Origin: Luteimicrobium album
GTDB taxonomy: Bacteria; Actinomycetota; Actinomycetes; Actinomycetales; Cellulomonadaceae
Assembly (NCBI RefSeq): GCF_030161555.1
Contig: NZ_BSUK01000001.1
Coordinates: 3,968,001-4,032,000, forward strand
Reading direction: 5' to 3'
Length of the DNA: 64,000 bases
The notes under the pieces were generated by a model. That model had not been told where the DNA came from. It searched no databases and worked only from the letters and a program-made list of their open reading frames with translations. The translations under genes and the position numbers were made by a program. Below are positions 58,893-64,000 of this stretch, in pieces (the first letter of the stretch is position 1; each line of letters starts with the position of its first letter).

Positions 58893-59900
58893 TCACGAGC
58901 CTACGTCCGGCGACGCCGCGTTCACGCGCGCTGCCAGCCGATCCGCGAGCTCGCGCAGGCGGGTCACCAGCTCGTCGGGCTCGTCGACGACGAACGGCCG
59001 GTCGAGCGCGGCCAGCACCCCGGGCAGCCAGTCGAGGCGGTCCGCCCCGAGCTCGACGCTCAGCCACGCGCCGTCGGCAGGCGGACCCGCGGGGCGGACC
59101 CGAGCGACCGAGGCGGGCAGGAACCGCCGGACCTCGGCCTCCGTCGCGCGGACGCGGACCCGGACGGCGTACCGGTAGCCGGTCCCCTGGAGCGCCTCGA
59201 GCCGGACGACCGGGTCGTAGCCGGGCGGCGGGCGGAACCGTCCGGCGAGCGTGCGCGCCCGCTCGACCCGGTCCAGGCGGAAGGTGCGCTCGGCGCCGCG
59301 GTCGAGCGCGAGGCCGAGCAGGTACCACCGGCCGTCCCGCCGGACGAGCCCGTACGGGTGGACGACGCGCCTCGCCGCCGGCTCGCCCGCGGGGTCGCCG
59401 CGGCGTCGGTGCGCGATCTCGATCGGACGGTGCTCCCGGACGGCGCCCGCCACCGTGAGTAGGACGTCGGCGTCGACGGCGGTCACGTCGCCCGGGACGA
59501 CCGCCGCCTCGACCAGCCCCTCGAGCCGCGCGGCGGACGCCGCGGGCAGCACGCGCCGAACCTTCGCCGCGGCCGTCGCGGCCGGGACGTCGCCCGTCCG
59601 GTCGGAGGCGTCGGCGAGCGCCACCAGCACGGCGACCGCCTCGTCGTCGGTCAGCATGAGGGGCGGGAGCCGGTACCCGCGGCCGAGCCGGTAGCCCCCG
59701 TAGCGCCCGCGCACCGACTCGACGGGCACGCCGGCGTCCAGGAGCCGGACGACGTCGCGCCGGACCGTGCGCTCGTCGACACCTAGCAGCCGCGCGAGCT
59801 CGGTGCGTCCGCGCAACCCACCCGACTCCAGGAGGTCGAGCAGCGCCAGCATCCGCGCGCCCGTCCCCGACCCCATGACGACCATGATCTCCTCACCCAA
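58893..59900 (-). CDS. WYL-domain transcriptional regulator (HTH_11)
   Basis: A 335-residue regulator. The N-terminal winged helix reads RMLALLDLLESGG and TELARLLGVDERTVRRDVVRLLD. A WYL domain has VVHPYGLVRRDGRWYLLGL. A C-terminal WCX extension is present. WYL regulators bind ligands or nucleic acid. The gene abuts the LLM oxidoreductase, so it may control it. The start may be 59900 or the inner ATG 59885. Divergent from the VOC gene, with 83 bases between. Confidence 0.85.
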   Translation of the reverse strand: MGEEIMVVMGSGTGARMLALLDLLESGGLRGRTELARLLGVDERTVRRDVVRLLDAGVPVESVRGRYGGYRLGRGYRLPPLMLTDDEAVAVLVALADASDRTGDVPAATAAAKVRRVLPAASAARLEGLVEAAVVPGDVTAVDADVLLTVAGAVREHRPIEIAHRRRGDPAGEPAARRVVHPYGLVRRDGRWYLLGLALDRGAERTFRLDRVERARTLAGRFRPPPGYDPVVRLEALQGTGYRYAVRVRVRATEAEVRRFLPASVARVRPAGPPADGAWLSVELGADRLDWLPGVLAALDRPFVVDEPDELVTRLRELADRLAARVNAASPDVGS

Positions 59901-59983
59901 GTGGACTGATTCCGTCCCCTATCTTTCCTAGCGTGGATCCGGAGCGCGCGGGCCCGCCGCGCGCCGAGCACCGGAGGTACACC

Positions 59984-60378
59984 GTGAACCTGGCAGCGAC
60001 CCGCATCATCACCGACGACGTCGACCGGCTGGTCGCGTTCTACGAAGCCCTGAGCGGTGTCACGGCGACCCGGCTGCACGAGCTCTTCGCTGAGCTCCGG
60101 ACGCCCTCGGGCGTCCTGGCGATCGCGAGCTCCCGCACGGTCCCCGCGATGGGACCGGGCGTCGCCGAGGCCGGCGCGAACCGGTCCGTCGTCCTCGACT
60201 TCCGTGTGGACGACGTCGACGCCGCCTTCGCGCAGCTTCCCCCGGCCTGGCGACCGTCGTGGGCGAGCCGCGCGACATGCCGTGGGGCAACCGCTCGCTG
60301 CTGCTGCGCGACCCGGACGGCAACCTCGTCAACCTGTTCGCCCCGGTGGACGCCGTCGGACACGGGTCGCGGATCTGA
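59984..60378 (+). CDS. VOC/glyoxalase-family protein (one frameshift)
   Basis: A 131-residue vicinal-oxygen-chelate protein after repair. It has two beta-alpha-beta-beta-beta modules: ATRIITDDVDRLVAFYEALSG starts the first, and GNRSLLLRDPDGNLVNLF (here NRSLLLRDPDGNLVNLF) ends the second with the metal-type Glu position replaced by Asn. This suggests a binding protein or an altered enzyme. The frame breaks at the C-run 60239-60243. GTG 59984 has GGAGG six bases upstream. Confidence 0.8.
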
Positions 60379-60391
60379 AAGAATGTCGGCC

Positions 60392-63166
60392 ATGACTGAC
60401 CTCGATCCGACCGCCCCGACCCGCCCCGACGTCCCGGCCGTGCCCGGCACCGTCGTAGACGCGGTGGTGCAGGGCGTACCGGACCGGGTCTCGCTCGACG
60501 GCCTCGAGGACAAGCTGGGCGCTCGCTGGCGCGAGGAGGGCACGTACGACTTCGACCGGTCCGCGACGCGCGACCAGGTCTTCTCGATCGACACCCCGCC
60601 GCCGACGGTCTCGGGCTCGCTGCACGTGGGCCACGTCTTCAGCTACACGCACACCGACCTGGTCGCTCGCTACCGCCGCATGCAGGGTCGCGAGGTGTTC
60701 TACCCGATGGGCTGGGACGACAACGGCCTGCCCACCGAGCGCCGCGTGCAGAACTACTACGGGGTGCGCTGCGACCCGTCGCTGCCGTACGTCGAGGGCT
60801 ACGAGCCGCCGCTGCAGGGCGACACCTCGTCGGGCAAGGGCCGGGCCGCCGACCAGCAGCCCGTGTCCCGCCGCAACTTCATCGAGCTGTGCGAGCGGCT
60901 CACCGCCGAGGACGAGAAGCAGTTCGAGGCGCTGTGGCGCAACCTCGGGCTGTCGGTGGACTGGTCGCAGCACTACCAGACGGTGGGCCGCTCCTCGCAG
61001 CGCGTCGCCCAGACCGCGTTCCTGCGCAACCTCGCCCGCGGCGAGGCGTACCAGGCGCAGGCCCCGGGCCTGTGGGACGTGACGTTCCAGACGGCGGTCG
61101 CGCAGGCCGAGCTCGAGGCGCGCGACTACCCGGGCTTCTTCCACAAGATCTCGTTCCACGCGCCGGGCGGCGCGACCGTGCAGATCGAGACGACGCGACC
61201 GGAGCTCCTCCCGGCGTGCGTGGCCCTCATCGCCCACCCCGACGACGAGCGCTACCAGCACCTGTTCGGGACCACGGTCCGCACGCCCCTGTTCGACGTC
61301 GAGGTCCCGGTCCTCGCGCACCCCGCCGCCGAGCCCGACAAGGGCGCCGGCATCGCGATGTGCTGCACCTTCGGCGACCTGACCGACGTGCAGTGGTGGC
61401 GCGAGCTGCAGCTCCCGACGCGGTCGATCGTGCGCCGCGACGGGCGCATCGTGGCGGACACCCCCGAGTGGGTCATCTCGGCGGGCGGGCGCGCCGTGTA
61501 CGCGGAGCTCGCCGGCAAGACGACGTTCTCCGCCCGCACGGCCGTCGTCGACGCGCTCCGGGCGAGCGGCGACCTGGTCGCCGAGCCGGTCGCGACGCAG
61601 CGCAAGGCGAACTTCTACGAGAAGGGCGACAAGCCCCTCGAGATCGTCACGAGCCGCCAGTGGTACATCCGCAACGGCGGGCGCGAGTGGCTCTCGCCCG
61701 AGGGTGAGCCCGTCCGCGACCTGCGCGCCGAGCTCCTGGCCCGCGGCGACGAGCTGGGCTTCCACCCCGACTTCATGCGCGTCCGCTACGAGAACTGGGT
61801 CAAGGGCCTCAACGGCGACTGGCTGGTCTCGCGCCAGCGGTTCTTCGGCGTCCCGATCCCCGTCTGGTACCCGGTCGACGCCGACGGCGAGCCGCAGTGG
61901 GACGCCCCGATCGTGCCCCGCGAGGAGCAGCTCCCCGTCGACCCGTCGTCGCAGGTCCCCGACGGCTACACCGAGGACCAGCGCGGCGTCGCGGGCGGCT
62001 TCGTGGGCGACCCGGACATCATGGACACGTGGGCCACGAGCTCGCTGACCCCGCAGATCGCGGGCGGCTGGCTCGAGGACCCCGAGCTGTTCGCGCGCGT
62101 CTTCCCGATGGACCTGCGCCCCCAGGCCCAGGACATCATCCGCACGTGGCTGTTTTCCACGGTCGTGCGCTCGCACCTCGAGTTCGGGACGCTCCCCTGG
62201 AAGGACGCCGCGATCAGCGGCTGGATCCTCGACCCCGACCGCAAGAAGATGAGCAAGTCCAAGGGCAACGTGGTCACGCCGCAGGGTCTGCTCGACGAGC
62301 ACGGGTCCGACGCCGTCCGCTACTGGGCCGCAGCCGCGCGCCTCGGCACCGACGCGGCGTTCGAGGTCGGCCAGATGAAGATCGGTCGCCGCCTCGCGAT
62401 CAAGATCCTCAACGCCAGCAAGTTCGCACTGTCGTTCGGGGCGTCGCAGGGCGACGGCACCGACGAGTCGCACACCGTCTCGCTCGACCCGTCCCTCGTG
62501 ACCGTCGAGCTCGACAAGGCGATGCTCGCGGGGCTCGCGACGGTCGTCCAGCAGGCCACCGAGGCGTTCGAGGCGTACGACCACACGCGCGCGCTCGAGG
62601 TCACCGAGACGTTCTTCTGGACGTTCTGCGACGACTACCTCGAGCTCGTCAAGGACCGGGCGTACGGCGCCGGCGCGGGCGCCGACGACGCGTCCCCTGA
62701 GACCGCGTCGGCCCGCGCCGCGCTCGCGCTCGCGCTCGACACGCTGCTGCGCCTCTTCGCGCCGTTCGTACCGTTCGCGACCGAGGAGGTCTGGTCCTGG
62801 TGGCGCGCCGGCTCGATCCACCGCGCGACCTGGCCCGTGGCCGCCCCGCTGCGGGACGCCGCCGGCGACGCCGACCCGCTCGTGCTCACCGCCGCCGGCC
62901 ACGCGCTGGCCGCGCTCCGCAAGATCAAGTCCGAGGCGAAGGTCTCCATGCGGGTCCCGATCCTCGCGGCGACCGTCGCGATCCCGGCCGACCTCCAGCC
63001 GGGCGTCCGCTCCGCCGTCGACGACGTGCGTGGCGCCGGGCGCGTCACGGGCCCCCTCGAGATCGTCGAGCCGGCCGAGGGCCAGGGCGACCCGGCCGTC
63101 CAGGGCGGGATCGTCGTCGTGAGCTCGGAGCTGGGCGAGCCGGAGCCGAAGAGTCCCCGCGCCTGA
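60392..63166 (+). CDS. valS: Valyl-tRNA synthetase, archaeal/rickettsial-like type
   Basis: Charges tRNA-Val; 924 residues in one uninterrupted frame. The HIGH-type motif is VSGSLHVGHVFSYTHTD, followed by GWDDNGLPTERRVQ. The editing domain holds VQIETTRPELLPACVALIAH, and the KMSKS region is DRKKMSKSKGNVVTP. The protein ends soon after the anticodon domain (ELGEPEPKSPRA) and lacks the C-terminal coiled-coil arm of typical bacterial ValRS. The WDDNGLPTE type is shared with archaea, Rickettsia and some Actinobacteria. ATG 60392 is preferred over 60383. No T-box is seen upstream. Confidence 0.93.
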   Translation: MTDLDPTAPTRPDVPAVPGTVVDAVVQGVPDRVSLDGLEDKLGARWREEGTYDFDRSATRDQVFSIDTPPPTVSGSLHVGHVFSYTHTDLVARYRRMQGREVFYPMGWDDNGLPTERRVQNYYGVRCDPSLPYVEGYEPPLQGDTSSGKGRAADQQPVSRRNFIELCERLTAEDEKQFEALWRNLGLSVDWSQHYQTVGRSSQRVAQTAFLRNLARGEAYQAQAPGLWDVTFQTAVAQAELEARDYPGFFHKISFHAPGGATVQIETTRPELLPACVALIAHPDDERYQHLFGTTVRTPLFDVEVPVLAHPAAEPDKGAGIAMCCTFGDLTDVQWWRELQLPTRSIVRRDGRIVADTPEWVISAGGRAVYAELAGKTTFSARTAVVDALRASGDLVAEPVATQRKANFYEKGDKPLEIVTSRQWYIRNGGREWLSPEGEPVRDLRAELLARGDELGFHPDFMRVRYENWVKGLNGDWLVSRQRFFGVPIPVWYPVDADGEPQWDAPIVPREEQLPVDPSSQVPDGYTEDQRGVAGGFVGDPDIMDTWATSSLTPQIAGGWLEDPELFARVFPMDLRPQAQDIIRTWLFSTVVRSHLEFGTLPWKDAAISGWILDPDRKKMSKSKGNVVTPQGLLDEHGSDAVRYWAAAARLGTDAAFEVGQMKIGRRLAIKILNASKFALSFGASQGDGTDESHTVSLDPSLVTVELDKAMLAGLATVVQQATEAFEAYDHTRALEVTETFFWTFCDDYLELVKDRAYGAGAGADDASPETASARAALALALDTLLRLFAPFVPFATEEVWSWWRAGSIHRATWPVAAPLRDAAGDADPLVLTAAGHALAALRKIKSEAKVSMRVPILAATVAIPADLQPGVRSAVDDVRGAGRVTGPLEIVEPAEGQGDPAVQGGIVVVSSELGEPEPKSPRA

Positions 63167-63237
63167 TCTGAGCCGACCCGCAGCATCCCCGCCGGGGCCC
63201 GGCAAGCCGACGCCCGCAGGGGTGACCCGACCGCCGA

Positions 63238-63346
63238 GGAGCGGAGGCGGGGGTAGGCGCGCGGTCGTGGGGGGCCTGGCGGGAGCCGGAGCGAGGAACG
63301 AGCGGAGGCGGATGGTAGACCGCGCGCCTACCCCCGCCTCCGCTTC
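63238..63346 (-). repeat. Three-copy 3' element, copy 3 (between valS and the baeRF-like gene)
   Basis: Arms 63241-63266 and 63318-63343 are perfect 26-bp complements (29 with flanking pairs). They enclose a 51-base loop with GGCGGGAGCCGGAGCGAGGA and ACGAGCGGAGGCGGATGG, identical to copy 1 in that core. The element ends 21 bases after the stop of the minus-strand baeRF-like gene, the same orientation as copies 1 and 2. It could also terminate valS from the other side. Confidence 0.7.
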
Positions 63347-63366
63347 ACCCACCCAAGACGACCGAC

Positions 63367-64000
63367 CTAGACGACGTCGCGCAACCGACCCCGGTCCGAC
63401 GACATCGTCGGCGCCGCCTCGCTCGGCGTGCCCGCGTCGTGCCACCGCAGCACGGCGCCCACGCCGTCGACGAGCTCCGCCGCGCCGTCGGGCACGAACG
63501 TGAGCCCGGCGTCCTGGCCGAGCGCGGCTCGCACGAGCGCGACGGACGCGGGCAGGGGTGGACGCCGTCGGTGGCGCCAAGGTCCTCGACGTCGCCGCGG
63601 TCGAGCGCGACCTGGAGCGCTTCGGGCCCGACCCAGATCTCGCGGTCGTCGAGCTCGCCCTCGCCGCCGAAGCCCTCGGCGAGCAGCAGGTCGGAGACCT
63701 GTCCCCGCTGGAGGACGGTCACGACGTCGCCGAGCGAGGTGACGCTGCCGTCGTCGCGCCCCTGGCCGGTCCGGTAGGCGTCGACGACGCGTGCGCGGCG
63801 CCGGTCGCGGCAGGCGGTGACGGCCTCGGCGAGGCGGGCCGCGAACACGCCCTCCTTCGCCCCCGCGCCGCGGGAGCCTCCGGGCACGTCGACGGCGAGG
63901 TCGAGGGTCTGCCGCGACAGCGCCGCGCGGACGAGCGCGAGCGCGCGGACGTCGCCGGTCAGCACGACGAGCTCGGGCCGGTGCTCGGTCACCTGCTTGT
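63367..64000 (-). CDS. baeRF/Vms1-like (eRF1-related) peptidyl-tRNA hydrolase family protein, 5' end outside window (one frameshift)
   Basis: About 210 C-terminal residues are visible. LVVLTGDVRALALVRAALSRQ, VDVPGGSRGAGAKEGVFAARL and VVTVLQRGQVSDLLLAEGF resemble bacterial and archaeal relatives of eRF1/Vms1 proposed to release peptides from stalled ribosomes. The frame breaks at the G-run 63555-63558; repair gives HPLPASVALVRAALGQDAG and a C-terminal VGAVLRWHDAG ending at 63367. A GTG at 63992 is in frame, but such proteins usually have about 180 more residues, so the start is probably beyond the window. Confidence 0.55.
   Translation of the reverse strand, partial: QAGDRAPARARRADRRRPRARARPRGAVAADPRPRRRRARRLPRRGGEGGRVRGPPRRGRHRLPRPAPRTRRRRLPDRPGARRRQRHLARRRRDRPPAGTGLRPAARRGLRRRGRARRPRDLGRARSAPGRARPRRRRGPWRHRRRPPLPASVALVRAALGQDAGLTFVPDGAAELVDGVGAVLRWHDAGTPSEAAPTMSSDRGRLRDVV

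Noticed and set aside
30218..63346. CRISPR-like interpretation of the repeated 50-base cores
   Set aside because: The three copies are tens of kilobases apart, with no spacers between them and no cas genes. Each lies in its own inverted repeat.

Overview
This window is 64 kb of very GC-rich chromosomal DNA with short intergenic gaps, many GTG starts and stop/start overlaps of the GTGA and ATGA type. Gene content and order (rpsB-tsf-pyrH-frr-cdsA-rlmN-dxr, rpsP-khpA-rimM-trmD-rplS-lepB-rnhB, ffh-glnD-glnB-amt-ftsY-smc, ECF41 sigma factor, F420 biosynthesis, DivIVA-repeat protein, ultrashort-stem T-box on ileS) point to an actinobacterium, most likely Micrococcales (Cellulomonadaceae or Promicromonosporaceae). 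That placement is inferred from gene content, not from a search.

Layout. 1-5.6 kb: end of a site-2 protease, an ECF41 sigma factor operon on the other strand, dxr, a methyltransferase and a DivIVA-repeat protein. 5.6-11.3 kb: rlmN, cdsA, frr, pyrH, tsf and rpsB. 11.7-17.9 kb: a degenerate LytM protein, xerC, dprA, comM, yraN, a DUF2469 gene and rnhB. 17.8-24.6 kb: lepB, rplS, trmD, rimM, khpA, rpsP, an amidohydrolase and ffh. 24.6-34.4 kb: glnD-glnB-amt behind a GlnR-like box, ftsY, smc and ndk. 34.5-42.9 kb: a DUF4233 protein, dhaM-dhaL-dhaK, folC and ileS with its T-box. 43-48.8 kb: an amino acid antiporter, a polysaccharide pyruvyl transferase-like protein, a large GT29-GT4 fusion glycosyltransferase and an SDR. 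49-60.4 kb: an F420-centred region with a predicted F420-0 ABC importer, cofD, cofC, cofE, a deazaflavin-dependent nitroreductase-like protein and an F420-dependent LLM oxidoreductase, plus Nudix, HhH-GPD, cyclase-like, WYL and VOC genes. 60.4-64 kb: valS and the end of a baeRF/Vms1-like gene.

The F420 genes form a working unit. The ABC system would import F420-0 or a related corrinoid-like ligand, CofC/CofD build F420-0, CofE adds glutamates, and the LLM and nitroreductase-like enzymes use the cofactor. The nitrogen genes form a second unit: GlnR box, ammonium channel, PII and the PII-modifying enzyme.

Two things colour the whole reading. First, at least 27 single-base frameshifts interrupt 18 genes, including essential ones. 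Each lies in a run of G or C, each is repaired by adding one base to that run, and each repair gives a length divisible by three. I treat them as sequencing or assembly errors and give the repaired products. Second, three intergenic sites 8-28 bases downstream of minus-strand stop codons (smc, folC, baeRF-like gene) share a conserved loop of about 50 bases. The loop sits on long arms whose sequence differs between copies but whose complementarity is kept. I rank this covarying 3'-end element and the GT29-GT4 fusion as the most interesting content.
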